This document shows, piece after piece, positions 1 through 8,349 of a stretch of 64,000 nucleotides of DNA; the stretch's first letter is position 1; each line of letters begins with the position of its first letter. The notes below the pieces were generated by a model. That model did not search any database. It had not been told where the DNA came from and worked only from the letters and a program-made list of their open reading frames with translations. Origin of the DNA: Janthinobacterium sp. LM6 (GTDB lineage Bacteria > Pseudomonadota > Gammaproteobacteria > Burkholderiales > Burkholderiaceae_D); contig NZ_CP019510.1 in NCBI RefSeq assembly GCF_002002885.1, positions 3,782,001 through 3,846,000 on the forward strand. Reading direction: 5' to 3'. The translations under genes and the position numbers were made by a program.

Positions 1-2684
1 AAGGCCACGACGGGCTGCTCGCTGCGGCGCGCCACGGCCTTGCCCGGCGCCAGCGGCAGCAGCACGTGGAACACGCTGCCCACGCCCAGGGTGCTTTCCA
101 CCGTGATGGTGCCTTTCATCAGCTCGACCAGCTGCAGCGAAATCGTCGTGCCCAGGCCCGTGCCGCCAAAGCGCCGGCTCATCGAGGAATCGGCCTGCGT
201 GAACGGCGCGAAGATCTTGTCCAGGCGGTCGGCGGGAATGCCGATGCCCGTGTCGTGCACGGCGATATGCACCTGCTCGCCCTGCATGCCGACGGCCACC
301 CGCACATGCCCCACTTCCGTGAACTTGACGGCGTTGCCGATCAGGTTCGTCAGCACCTGCTGCACGCGGCGCGCGTCGCCCAGGAAGAATTGGCCCATGC
401 CCGGGTCGATGTCGACGTGCAGCACCAGGTCGCGCGCATGGGCCGTGACGCGCAGGGACGCGGCCACGTGGTCGACCAGGTCGGGCAGCGAAAAGTCCAC
501 CAGTTCCAGCTCGGTGGCGCCTTTTTCCAGCTTGGCCGTGTCGAGGATGTCGTTGAGCAGTTCGAGCAGGGAACGGGCCGACTGGCGCACCGTGCCCAGA
601 TGGCGGCGCTGCAGGCTGTCCAGGGCGGTCCCCAGCAGCACTTCCGTGAAGCCGATAATGGCGTTCATCGGCGTACGGATTTCATGGCTCATGTTGGCCA
701 GGAAGCTGGTCTTCGATTCGGCGGCCAGCTCGGCGCGGTCTTTCGCCGCGCGCAGGTTTTCCTGCATGGCGCGCCGGTCGCTCACGTCCGTGGCCAGCTT
801 GACCACCTTGAACGGCTTGCCGTCCGTATTGAAGATCGGGTTGTACGAAGCCTGTATCCACACTTCCCGGCCATCCTTGCCGATGCGCTTGTACTCGCCC
901 GTATTGAATTCACCCTGCGCCAGGTGCTGCCAGAACGCGATGTAGTCGGGCGAGGTCACATAGCCCGGCTCGCAGAAGATGCTGTGGTGCAAGCCCAGCA
1001 CGTCGTCGGGCCGGTAGCCGACCAGGTCGAGGAAGTTCTCGTTGGCCGCCAGGATGCGCCCCTGCAGGTCGAACTCCGCGACGGCCGTCGCGCGCGAAAT
1101 GGCCGTCACCTTGCCTTCGTATTCGGCGTTGCGCAATTCGCTTTCCGTGATGTCGAGGATGACGCCGTCGATCCAGCGCACCACGCCGTCGTTATCGAGC
1201 ACGGGGCCGCTGCTTTCGCGCACCCAGCGCTCGCGCCCATCGCGGTGCAGCATGCGGTAGACGTTCTCGAAGTCGCGCTTTTCGCCGGCCGCCTGCACGC
1301 AGGTGTCGTTGACGCGCTGGCGGTCGTCCGGATGCACGAGGTCGAACAGCCTGACGCGGCCCTCGACGAAGTCCTGCGGCATCCAGCCCGTCAGGTTGAA
1401 GACGGCGTCGCTGATGAAGATCATCTTCCATTCGGGCGCGAAGCTGCAGTGGAAGGACACGCCGGGGATATTGCGGATCAGGGTGCGGTACTGGCGTTCG
1501 CTGTCCTTCAGCGCCTGCTCCATGCTGCGCGACGAGCGCATGTCCGTGACAAACGCCACGAACAGGGGCTGGCCCGGCGTGTCGATCTTGCCGATCGCCA
1601 CGCGCATGGGCAGCACCGCGCCATCCTTGTGGCAGCCATCGAGTTCGCGTCCGCTGTCGAGGATGCGCGAGGCACCCGTTTCCAGGTAGTCGCGCAGATA
1701 GCCCTCGTACTCGGCCGCGTCGGCCGGCTGCAGCAGCACGCTGGCGTCGCGCCCCACGATTTCCGCTTCGCGCCAGCCGAACAGGCTTTCCGCGGCGGGA
1801 TTGAAGGAGCGCACCTTGCCCTGGCCATCGATGGTGATCAAGCCGTCGGCCGCCGTATCGACGATGGCGCGCAGGCGCGATTCGCTGGCGCTGGCATGGC
1901 GCAGCAGTTGGCGGTAGCGCAGCAGGCCGTTCGCGGCGGCGACAAACACCGTCAGGGTGACGGTGATCAGGGCCACGGCCAGCGCCACGAACGACGCTTG
2001 CACGGTAATCGTATTGTCGCCTGCCGTGGGGGTGCCGGAAAAGCGCGCCGCCAGCATGCCCGTGTAATGCATGCCGGAAATAGCCAGCCCCATGACGACG
2101 CTGCTGACCAGCAAGGACGCCAGGGGACTCATGCGCAAACGCATGGCGCTCAGGCCGAAGCGTATCCACAGCGCCAGCATGGCCATGACGACGGCCACCA
2201 CCAGCGACAGGGCGAACAGCCAGGGCTGGTAATGCAGGGTCAGCGACGTCTGCATGGCGGCCATGCCGCTGTAATGCATGGAACCGATGCCCACGCCGAC
2301 GAGCACGCCGCCCACCACCAGCTGGCGCCAGTTGATGCTCGGGCGCGCCAGCATGTGCAGCGCCACCCACGAAGCGGCCACACCGGGCAGCATGGAGAGC
2401 AAGGTCAGGCTGGGGTCGAAGGAGACGCGCGTGCAGATGTCGAAAGCCAGCATGCCGATGAAGTGCATCGACCAGATGCCGCCGCCCAGCGCGATGGCGC
2501 CCGTGACGATGGCCGTCTGGCGCTGGAATCCCCGCTCGCTGCTGCGCGCCATGCCGGCGATCTGCAAGGCCATGAACGAGGCAAAGATGGCGATGCCGAT
2601 GGAAAACAGCACCAGCCAGGCGTTGTGCGTGCCGTAGATATACTGCAAGGTATCGTCCGATACGGCAAAGATGGAACTCAGCAT
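1..2684 (-). CDS. MHYT-PAS-PAS-PAS membrane histidine kinase, probably hybrid (3' end outside window)
   Basis: This leftward gene opens with MLSSIFAVSDD at 2684 and stays open to the window edge, so only its first 894 codons are present. Residues about 10-230 form an MHYT sensor unit: repeated membrane helices carrying the motif SMHFIGM, a family thought to bind a metal and sense small gases. Three PAS domains follow (about 270-640). The HisKA phosphoacceptor box SHEIRTP has its histidine at residue 667 (684-686). The ATPase domain shows the N box (NLIGNAVKFT), G1 (DTGIGIP) and G2 (GGTGLGTT). The visible end, LLPLAPGKAVARRSEQ, looks like the linker to a C-terminal receiver, so a hybrid kinase is likely but not shown. 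It acts at the inner membrane; its signal and partner regulator are unknown. Confidence 0.9.
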   Translation of the reverse strand, partial: MLSSIFAVSDDTLQYIYGTHNAWLVLFSIGIAIFASFMALQIAGMARSSERGFQRQTAIVTGAIALGGGIWSMHFIGMLAFDICTRVSFDPSLTLLSMLPGVAASWVALHMLARPSINWRQLVVGGVLVGVGIGSMHYSGMAAMQTSLTLHYQPWLFALSLVVAVVMAMLALWIRFGLSAMRLRMSPLASLLVSSVVMGLAISGMHYTGMLAARFSGTPTAGDNTITVQASFVALAVALITVTLTVFVAAANGLLRYRQLLRHASASESRLRAIVDTAADGLITIDGQGKVRSFNPAAESLFGWREAEIVGRDASVLLQPADAAEYEGYLRDYLETGASRILDSGRELDGCHKDGAVLPMRVAIGKIDTPGQPLFVAFVTDMRSSRSMEQALKDSERQYRTLIRNIPGVSFHCSFAPEWKMIFISDAVFNLTGWMPQDFVEGRVRLFDLVHPDDRQRVNDTCVQAAGEKRDFENVYRMLHRDGRERWVRESSGPVLDNDGVVRWIDGVILDITESELRNAEYEGKVTAISRATAVAEFDLQGRILAANENFLDLVGYRPDDVLGLHHSIFCEPGYVTSPDYIAFWQHLAQGEFNTGEYKRIGKDGREVWIQASYNPIFNTDGKPFKVVKLATDVSDRRAMQENLRAAKDRAELAAESKTSFLANMSHEIRTPMNAIIGFTEVLLGTALDSLQRRHLGTVRQSARSLLELLNDILDTAKLEKGATELELVDFSLPDLVDHVAASLRVTAHARDLVLHVDIDPGMGQFFLGDARRVQQVLTNLIGNAVKFTEVGHVRVAVGMQGEQVHIAVHDTGIGIPADRLDKIFAPFTQADSSMSRRFGGTGLGTTISLQLVELMKGTITVESTLGVGSVFHVLLPLAPGKAVARRSEQPVVA

Positions 2685-3041
2685 ACTGTCGTGAACTCAA
2701 TAGAGTGAAACGTGACGTCGCAAAACATGACGGCGCACCGCGCGCCGGCGCCCGGCTTTTTACTAAAGCGGCAACACAGCGGAAATGACAACGGTAGCAG
2801 TCGACCAGGGCAAGGCTCGGTCATCACGCCCGCGCCTGCCGCGCGGGGGAAAGGTGCTTTTTACAGAGGGAAAAAGCGGAATGCGTACGAACTCTGGCGC
2901 GGATGGCTGGCCGCCAGCGTGACGATGATTTTTTAAAGAGCCATGAGTATAGTTGCTTTGCGAACATATTCATAGGACTTCAGCAATATTATGGCAAGGA
3001 AGGCAATATTTTGAGGTCGCGATGCGACAGCGCTCGTCCGT
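2685..3041. other. Intergenic region, no gene seen
   Basis: These 357 bp lie between the start of the MHYT kinase and the end of the leftward membrane-protein gene. The right part (about 2930-3020) is AT-richer and probably carries the kinase promoter. A short GC hairpin (2744-2756) followed by five T on the + strand has no rightward gene to terminate. I see no coding sequence or RNA gene. Confidence 0.5.
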
Positions 3042-3698
3042 TCAGGCTGGCGGCCACAGCGCGCGTATGGCGGAAGAGGCCTGATAAGTCGCACCGGCGC
3101 GCTCGGCCACAGGGATACCGGCCAGTGTACAGCGGCGGCCCAGCTCGTCCTTGATCTGCCGCAACGACCAGCGCTGCGGCACGGGCAGATCCATGCCCAC
3201 CACGCGGATCAGCGGGCAATCGTCGAGGGTCGTGTGCAGCAGCAGCTCCACGCGCGCCATCGGCGGCCCGCCGCGGTAAACATCCACCGCGCCCGCGTAA
3301 GTGACCACCTCCAGCGCGCGTATCTGCTGCGGCGTCAGCTGCAGCACCTTGTCATGGCCGGGCAAGCCCCGCGCCAGCCGGCGCAGCAACACGCCCGCGT
3401 CATTGATCTCGACATGAAAAGACAGATCGGGGCCCGGCAGAAAAAGCACGCCGACGATCCAGGCGGTCAGCGCCGGCAGGCCCAGCAGCACCGCCTCGCC
3501 CGCATACGGCACGTCGCGCCAGACGGCTTGCACGATGAAGGCAAGGATCAGGACGCAGCCGCCCAGCAGCACGCTGCGCCACAGCACGGGACGCATATTG
3601 GCCATCATCGCCGCATGGGAGCTGGCATCGTCGGCCGGCGCAAAGCGTATCCATTCGGCGCGCGCCGGCTTGCAAGGCCTGGCGGGAATGCCGCTCAA
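3042..3698 (-). CDS. Small membrane protein of unknown function, coupled to the SseB-like gene
   Basis: About 218 residues if translation starts at the TTG whose first bases overlap the TGA of the upstream SseB-like gene (TTGA, 3695-3698). An in-frame ATG pair at 3603-3608 would give a shorter protein lacking the 30-residue polar leader. After that leader come two hydrophobic helices (SVLLGGCVLILAFIVQAV, and a second one starting AVLLGLPALTAWIV), then a soluble C-terminal half of mixed strands and helices. I do not recognise the family. The overlap implies co-expression with the upstream gene, and the topology suggests an inner-membrane protein with a cytoplasmic tail. The start choice is uncertain. 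Confidence 0.65.
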   Translation of the reverse strand: MSGIPARPCKPARAEWIRFAPADDASSHAAMMANMRPVLWRSVLLGGCVLILAFIVQAVWRDVPYAGEAVLLGLPALTAWIVGVLFLPGPDLSFHVEINDAGVLLRRLARGLPGHDKVLQLTPQQIRALEVVTYAGAVDVYRGGPPMARVELLLHTTLDDCPLIRVVGMDLPVPQRWSLRQIKDELGRRCTLAGIPVAERAGATYQASSAIRALWPPA

Positions 3699-4063
3699 GC
3701 GTTCTGCGCCAGCATGCCGCGGAACCATGCCAGTTGCTCGCGCGTCAGGTAATTGGCGCCATCGCCATGCAGCAGGACGATCTCGATCTCTGGGGGAATC
3801 GAGGCGATCAGCTGCGCGCCCGTGACGGGAATCTTGGGGAAATTGATGCCGGCCAGGAAAGCCGGGTCTTCCGCCACCGTCACGCACTGGCGCTCGGGAT
3901 TCGGCGACGGCACGAGGAACAGGTCGATCTGCTCGCTTTGCCCGCCGATGACGACGTGCAATTGCGCGGCCAGCAGTTCAGGCAGGATCAGCTCGATGTT
4001 ATTTTCGGCGCGCGATTGCTGGAAAGCGCTTTTCAGGGGCGTAAGGAGAGGAATGGCGGTCAT
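3695..4063 (-). CDS. SseB-like domain protein
   Basis: This 122-residue soluble protein has the layout of the SseB N-terminal domain: a helical start (PLKSAFQQSRAENN), a beta core (LHVVIGG, IDLFLVPSP) and the closing segment LIASIPPEIEIVLLHGDGANYLTREQLAWFRGML, where family members carry a glycine-rich turn before a last helix. It has no signal peptide. SseB proteins are linked to serine sensitivity in enterobacteria, and the domain recurs in other small proteins of unclear role, so function is left open. It is the first gene of a two-gene leftward operon. Confidence 0.6.
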   Translation of the reverse strand: MTAIPLLTPLKSAFQQSRAENNIELILPELLAAQLHVVIGGQSEQIDLFLVPSPNPERQCVTVAEDPAFLAGINFPKIPVTGAQLIASIPPEIEIVLLHGDGANYLTREQLAWFRGMLAQNA

Positions 4064-4103
4064 GGCAAAGTGGAAAGATAAAGACGGCGGCAGTGTAGCA
4101 GAG

Positions 4104-4119
4104 GCGCCCGGACGGGCGC
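4104..4119 (-). terminator. Possible terminator hairpin after the siderophore receptor
   Basis: GCGCCC/GGGCGC stem with a four-base loop, 18-34 nt beyond the receptor stop on the minus strand. It has no T tract, so intrinsic termination is doubtful. Confidence 0.3.
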
Positions 4120-4137
4120 GCTCCGCTGGAACAGCCG

Positions 4138-6636
4138 CTACATCTTGTAGTTCAGCGAGACAAGTACGCTGCGCGGCGCGCCGTAGCGCGCCAGCCCGCC
4201 GGACCAGGAATAGCCGAGCGCCTGGTAGTAGCGTCGGTCGAGCACGTTATCGATGTTCGCGCGCAGCTGCAGCTGCTCATTGATGCGATAGCCGGCCGTC
4301 AGCCCGACGATGGCGTAACCGCCCTGCTGCGTCAGGTAAGCCTTGTCGCGGCGCTCGATCTTGTCCTGCGCAGTCACCGAGGCGCCCAGGTTCCAGCGCG
4401 CCAGGCTGCCGCTCAGCTGCACGTTCGTGTACAGCTTGAACAATTGCTTCGGCTCGTCCGTGGCGATGCGCTGGCCGATATTCGCCGCCACGCTGTCCTT
4501 CGTGTACTTGGCCAGCACATGGGTGTAGCCGCCCGCGATCTGCCAGCCCGGCAATGGCGAGCCCGACAATTGCAAGTCGACGCCTTCGCTCTGCACCTGC
4601 CCGGCCGCGCGGGCACAATAGATGGGGCCGCCCGTGGGGCAATTGACTTCATCGGTCATGGCGCGGTTGTTTTGCTTGATGCGGAACAAGGCGCCGCTGG
4701 CGTTGAGCCTGCCGCCGAAATATTCTCCCTTGACGCCCGCTTCCAGGTTGGTGCCGCTCAACGGCGGCAAGCCATTGCCTTTGACATCGAGCACGCTTTG
4801 CGGCTGGAAGATCTGCGTGCCGCTCGCATACACGGAGTGATGCGGGTCCAGGTCGTAGACGAGGCCCGCGTACGGCGTGAATTTCGCGTTTTCCGTCAGG
4901 TCGCGGCGCCACGTCGGATTGGCGGCATACCAGCCCGTGACGTCCTGCGCATACCAGCCGAAGCGCCCGCCCAGCACCAGGCGCAGCGGATCGGCCAGGC
5001 TGAAGTTGCCGGCCGCATAAATCCCCTTCTCGTCCGTCTTGCGGCCCCAGTTAAAGGGTTCGAACGGCGCGCCGCGCATGCGGTAGGCGCGGGGATTCCA
5101 GTGGCGGATGTCGAACACGCGCGTTTGCGCGCCTTCCCAGCTCTGGGCCGCGTCCGAATCGTCATGGCGGTAGCTGGCGCCGACGATGACGTCATGCCGG
5201 CGGCCGAACCAGGTGACGGGACCGCTCAAGCGCCAGTCCGCCACCACTTGCTGCGTGTTGTACTTCCAGCCGGTTTCCGACTGTTCCAGCAAAAACGTTT
5301 CGCCAGCGACGCGGCCGTTGGTGGTATTGCGCGTGCTCGACGAGGCGTCGATATGCGTGATGGCGAAGCGGCTGCGCCAGCCCTTCTCCAGCCGCGTTTC
5401 CAGGTCGGCGAAGACGACGTTGTTGTCGCGTTTCTGGAAGGAATCGGCATTGTTCAGGAAAGTCGAGCGGGGCAAGTCCATGTGGCGGCCGTCGGGCAAG
5501 GTCGGCAAGCCGACGAACACGCCGTCGGTGCGGCTGTGCTGGCGCGAAAAGCCGATGCCGGCCGTGGTCGACGGCGTCAGGTCCGCCTCCAGAATCGCAT
5601 ACACGGTGCCGTTCCTGTTGCCCACCACGTCGACGAAGCTGTCGCTGTCGCGCAGACTGGCCGCCACGCGCCCGCGCACGCTGCCCGACGCGTTCAGGGC
5701 ATTGCTGGCGTCCACCGTCAATTGCCGGTCCTTCCAGCTGCCCAGGTGAATGGATGCGTCCAGCAAGGGCGTGGCCGTGGGGCGCTTGCGTATCATGTTG
5801 ATGCTGCCCGACGGCGCGCCCGCCCCTTCCATCAGGCCGGTGGCGCCGCGCACCACTTCCACCCTGTCGTACATCAGCATGTCGGCCGAGACGTTGCGCT
5901 CATTGAAACCCGTGACGTCCAGCGGCAAGCCATCGACATTGATGTGGCTCAAGGCGAAGCCGCGCGCGAAATACGTGGTTTCCTGGTCGGACACGCCCTG
6001 CGTCTTGCCATACAGGCCAGGCGTGGCGCGCGCCACATCCTGCAAGGTGGTCAAATCGAAATCTTCCATCTGCTGGCGCGAAATGACGCTGACCGTTTGC
6101 GGCGTGTGGCGCTGCGACAGGTTCAAGCCCGTGGCCGTCGACAGATTGCGCGAGGTATACAAGCCCGTGCCTTCCGTGGCGCGGTCCGCCTCGGCGCTGA
6201 CGACGACGGCGGGCATGCTGGCCAGGCCGCCATCGGCCGTATTGGTATTGATCTTGCGTAACAGATAATTGCCATTGCCGTTTTCAAGCACGTCGAGGCC
6301 GCTGCCTTGCAGCAATTTTTGCAGGCCGGCGGCAACGCCATGGCGCCCCTGCAAGCCCGGCGTCGCCAGGCCGTCGAGCGCTACGCCCTGGGTGGACAGG
6401 TTCACGCCGGAGGCGATGGCAAACGAGGCCAGCGCTTCGCGCAGATTGCCGGCAGGAATGCTGTACTCGCGCACGGCGGCCACCTGGCTGGCCTCGGCCG
6501 CCAGCGCTGTTTGCGGCAAACTGGCGCCTGCCGCGCCCACGGCCAGCAGCAAGACCAGCGCGGCGCGCACGGCGCCCGTGGTGGGATGGAGCGCGGGGGG
6601 CGTCCACGGTGAAAATAAGCGGTGCTGCACAGCCAT
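4138..6636 (-). CDS. TonB-dependent siderophore receptor with N-terminal signalling (STN) domain, FpvA/FecA class
   Basis: Outer-membrane ferric-siderophore receptor of 832 residues. A long signal peptide ends near ALAAEAS. The STN domain (about 55-130, YSIPAGNLREALASFAIASG) contacts the anti-sigma factor FecR. The plug follows (about 165-300, with RHTPQTVSVISRQQMEDF and the RGF and SGSINM motifs), then the 22-strand barrel. The protein ends YKM instead of the usual aromatic residue. The ATG at 6636 is preceded by AAAGGG at 5 nt. With the FecR and FecI-type genes just upstream it forms a transducing receptor system in which ligand binding activates transcription of its own gene. The ligand cannot be read from sequence. 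Confidence 0.93.
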   Translation of the reverse strand: MAVQHRLFSPWTPPALHPTTGAVRAALVLLLAVGAAGASLPQTALAAEASQVAAVREYSIPAGNLREALASFAIASGVNLSTQGVALDGLATPGLQGRHGVAAGLQKLLQGSGLDVLENGNGNYLLRKINTNTADGGLASMPAVVVSAEADRATEGTGLYTSRNLSTATGLNLSQRHTPQTVSVISRQQMEDFDLTTLQDVARATPGLYGKTQGVSDQETTYFARGFALSHINVDGLPLDVTGFNERNVSADMLMYDRVEVVRGATGLMEGAGAPSGSINMIRKRPTATPLLDASIHLGSWKDRQLTVDASNALNASGSVRGRVAASLRDSDSFVDVVGNRNGTVYAILEADLTPSTTAGIGFSRQHSRTDGVFVGLPTLPDGRHMDLPRSTFLNNADSFQKRDNNVVFADLETRLEKGWRSRFAITHIDASSSTRNTTNGRVAGETFLLEQSETGWKYNTQQVVADWRLSGPVTWFGRRHDVIVGASYRHDDSDAAQSWEGAQTRVFDIRHWNPRAYRMRGAPFEPFNWGRKTDEKGIYAAGNFSLADPLRLVLGGRFGWYAQDVTGWYAANPTWRRDLTENAKFTPYAGLVYDLDPHHSVYASGTQIFQPQSVLDVKGNGLPPLSGTNLEAGVKGEYFGGRLNASGALFRIKQNNRAMTDEVNCPTGGPIYCARAAGQVQSEGVDLQLSGSPLPGWQIAGGYTHVLAKYTKDSVAANIGQRIATDEPKQLFKLYTNVQLSGSLARWNLGASVTAQDKIERRDKAYLTQQGGYAIVGLTAGYRINEQLQLRANIDNVLDRRYYQALGYSWSGGLARYGAPRSVLVSLNYKM

Positions 6637-6659
6637 GTAGACCCTTTCGATGGTTCGGA

Positions 6660-6712
6660 TTGTTCGTTCTCTACCTTGTATGACGAAGCAATCCGAAAAA
6701 AGGGACAGGGAA
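6660..6712 (-). promoter_or_regulatory. Candidate ECF-sigma promoter of the receptor gene
   Basis: The 101-bp gap between fecR and the receptor carries, on the minus strand, a C/T-rich block (CCCTTTTTTCGG) and, downstream, a CGTC element (TTCGTCATACAAGG). CGTC-type -10 elements are typical of iron-starvation ECF sigma factors. The assignment is by eye and tentative. Confidence 0.35.
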
Positions 6713-6737
6713 AATGCATATGGCGGCGCTGATCGGC

Positions 6738-7715
6738 TTACGCCGCCTCGACACTGATCCAGTAGCGCGTGCGGCGCACCAGCCGGATCGGCAAGGCGCG
6801 CTGCAGCAGGAGCAGGATGTTGTCCGGGTCGTGCAACTGGAAGATGCCGTCCACGGGCAAGGCCGCCAGCGCCGGATCGCAGCGCAGCACGCCGTAGCGA
6901 TAGCGCGCCACCTGTGCCAGCACCTCGCCCAGCGGCATGCGTTCGGCGATCAGCACGCCCCGCAGCCAGGCGTCCGCATGGGGCGGCGACGACGTCAAGG
7001 CAGACACGGCCACGTCGTCGAAACTGCCCTGCCGGCCCGCATCGACCGTGCGCAAGGCGCCGGGCGCCTGCGATGGCGCGATCTCGACGGCGCCCTCGCT
7101 GACGCTCACCTCGGTGCGCGGCGCCAGCACGCTGCCGCCCTGGCGCACGCTGAAGTGCGTGCCCAGCGCGCGCACGGCGCCATTGCTGCTGCGCACGAGG
7201 AACGGACGCGCCGGCACGGCCCCGTCGTGCGCCGTGGCGACGTGGATTTCCCCCGCATGCAAGACCACCAGCCGCGCCGCGCCGTCAAAGCGCACGTCGA
7301 TGGCCGTGTCCGTATTGAGCACCAGTTGCGTGCCGTCGGGTAATGCCATATGCCGGATTTCACCCCTGGCCGTGCGGATCGCGGCGCGCCACGCTTGCCA
7401 GGGCGCCGACTGGCTGGTCAGCCACAGCGCCGGTCCGGCCGCGATCAGCCCGGCCAGGCCGTAGAGCACGGCGCGCCGCTGCGGCGACTGCGGCGGCGCA
7501 TCCGCCGTCTGGCGCAGCGCGGCCGGCACGCTGGCCAGGGTGCCGCACACGAGCTCGGCCCGCTGCCAGGCCGCTGCGTGCGCGGGATCGCTGGCGCGCC
7601 AGGACTGGAACGCCTGCTGCTCGCTTGGAGTCAAGGGGCCCGCGTGCAGGCGCACCAGCCATTGCGCCGCCGCGCGGGCGGCACGCGGGTCGATGGCAGC
7701 CGTGCTGGCGTTCAC
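6738..7715 (-). CDS. fecR: FecR-family anti-sigma factor / signal transducer
   Basis: 325-residue inner-membrane regulator. The N-terminal cytoplasmic part (ARAAAQWLVRLHAGPLTPSEQQAFQSW) holds the sigma-binding FecR N domain with its conserved W. One membrane helix lies at about 80-100 (VLYGLAGLIAAGPALWL). The periplasmic FecR domain follows (GEIRHMALPDGTQLVLNTDTA), then a C-terminal STN-like half that meets the receptor. The start is a GTG (7713-7715) overlapping the TGA of the sigma gene as GTGA, so the two are translationally coupled. Known role in the family: it both restrains and licenses the sigma factor, depending on the receptor state. Confidence 0.9.
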   Translation of the reverse strand: MNASTAAIDPRAARAAAQWLVRLHAGPLTPSEQQAFQSWRASDPAHAAAWQRAELVCGTLASVPAALRQTADAPPQSPQRRAVLYGLAGLIAAGPALWLTSQSAPWQAWRAAIRTARGEIRHMALPDGTQLVLNTDTAIDVRFDGAARLVVLHAGEIHVATAHDGAVPARPFLVRSSNGAVRALGTHFSVRQGGSVLAPRTEVSVSEGAVEIAPSQAPGALRTVDAGRQGSFDDVAVSALTSSPPHADAWLRGVLIAERMPLGEVLAQVARYRYGVLRCDPALAALPVDGIFQLHDPDNILLLLQRALPIRLVRRTRYWISVEAA

Positions 7716-8218
7716 AGGATCAAGAGGATGCAGCGTTCGAAGGCCTGCACCATGTAGCGCTTGATGCTGCGCTCGCTCACGGCCAGGCGCCGGGCGATTT
7801 CCCCGTACGCCATGCCATCGACATGCGCCAGCAAAAAAGCGCTGCGCACGAGCGGCGGCAAGCCGTCGAGCATGGCATCGATGCGCTGCAAGGCTTCCAG
7901 TACCAGCAAGCGCTCTTCCGGCGACTGCATCAGCAGATCGGGCTGCTGCGCCAGCGTTTCCAGCCACGCCTGCTCCAGCGACAGGCGCCGGTAATGGTCG
8001 ATCAGCAGGCGCTGCGCCACGGTGGTGAGATAGGCGCGCGGTTCGCGCAGGCTCTGCCGGCCCTCGGGCGGCGCCGCCAGCAGGCGCACGAAGGTATCCT
8101 GCGCCAGGTCGGCCGCATGGTCGGCGCACTGCAGCTTGGCGCGCAGCCAGCGCATCAGCCAGCCGTGGTGATTGCTGTAGATGACCGCGATCGATTCGCC
8201 GGATTGCGCAATGTTCAC
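7712..8218 (-). CDS. fecI: FecI-type ECF RNA polymerase sigma factor
   Basis: 168 residues. Region 2 begins at IYSNHHGWLMRWLRAKLQ and includes AADLAQDTFVRLL. Region 4 includes LPPLVRSAFLLAHVDGMAYGEIARRLAVSERSIKRYM, the helix-turn-helix that reads the -35. I place the start at the GTG 8216-8218 because GGAG lies 5 nt upstream and because FecI proteins usually begin a few residues before this motif; the open frame itself extends further upstream. A Fur box lies 39 bp upstream. It should transcribe the receptor gene at 6636. Confidence 0.9.
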   Translation of the reverse strand: MNIAQSGESIAVIYSNHHGWLMRWLRAKLQCADHAADLAQDTFVRLLAAPPEGRQSLREPRAYLTTVAQRLLIDHYRRLSLEQAWLETLAQQPDLLMQSPEERLLVLEALQRIDAMLDGLPPLVRSAFLLAHVDGMAYGEIARRLAVSERSIKRYMVQAFERCILLIL

Positions 8219-8256
8219 TAGGACTCCGATGCGCGCAAGGCAAGGCGCGACTAATT

Positions 8257-8275
8257 GATAATAATTCTCATTATC
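8257..8275 (-). promoter_or_regulatory. Fur box upstream of the FecI-type sigma gene
   Basis: On the minus strand these 19 bp read GATAATGAGAATTATTATC and match the classical Fur consensus (GATAATGATAATCATTATC) at 17 of 19 positions. The site is 39 bp from the GTG of the sigma gene, so iron-loaded Fur would repress the whole sigma-fecR-receptor set. Confidence 0.88.
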
Positions 8276-8349
8276 ACAAATCCTGGCCCCCGGCGTCAAT
8301 GCCGGTGCCTGCCTATCGCAGGAAACCGTTGTTTCAGCGCGGCGCCTGC

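Noticed and set aside
66..2708. Long + strand open frame opposite the MHYT kinase
   Set aside because: Its translation is rich in H, R, Q and A with no motif, the usual antisense shadow in GC-rich DNA. The minus frame carries complete MHYT, PAS and kinase motifs.
2744..2761. GC hairpin plus T run as a terminator
   Set aside because: Reads as a terminator only on the + strand, where no gene precedes it.
4444..6261. 605-codon + strand frame opposite the siderophore receptor
   Set aside because: Antisense shadow; the minus frame has signal peptide, STN, plug and barrel motifs.
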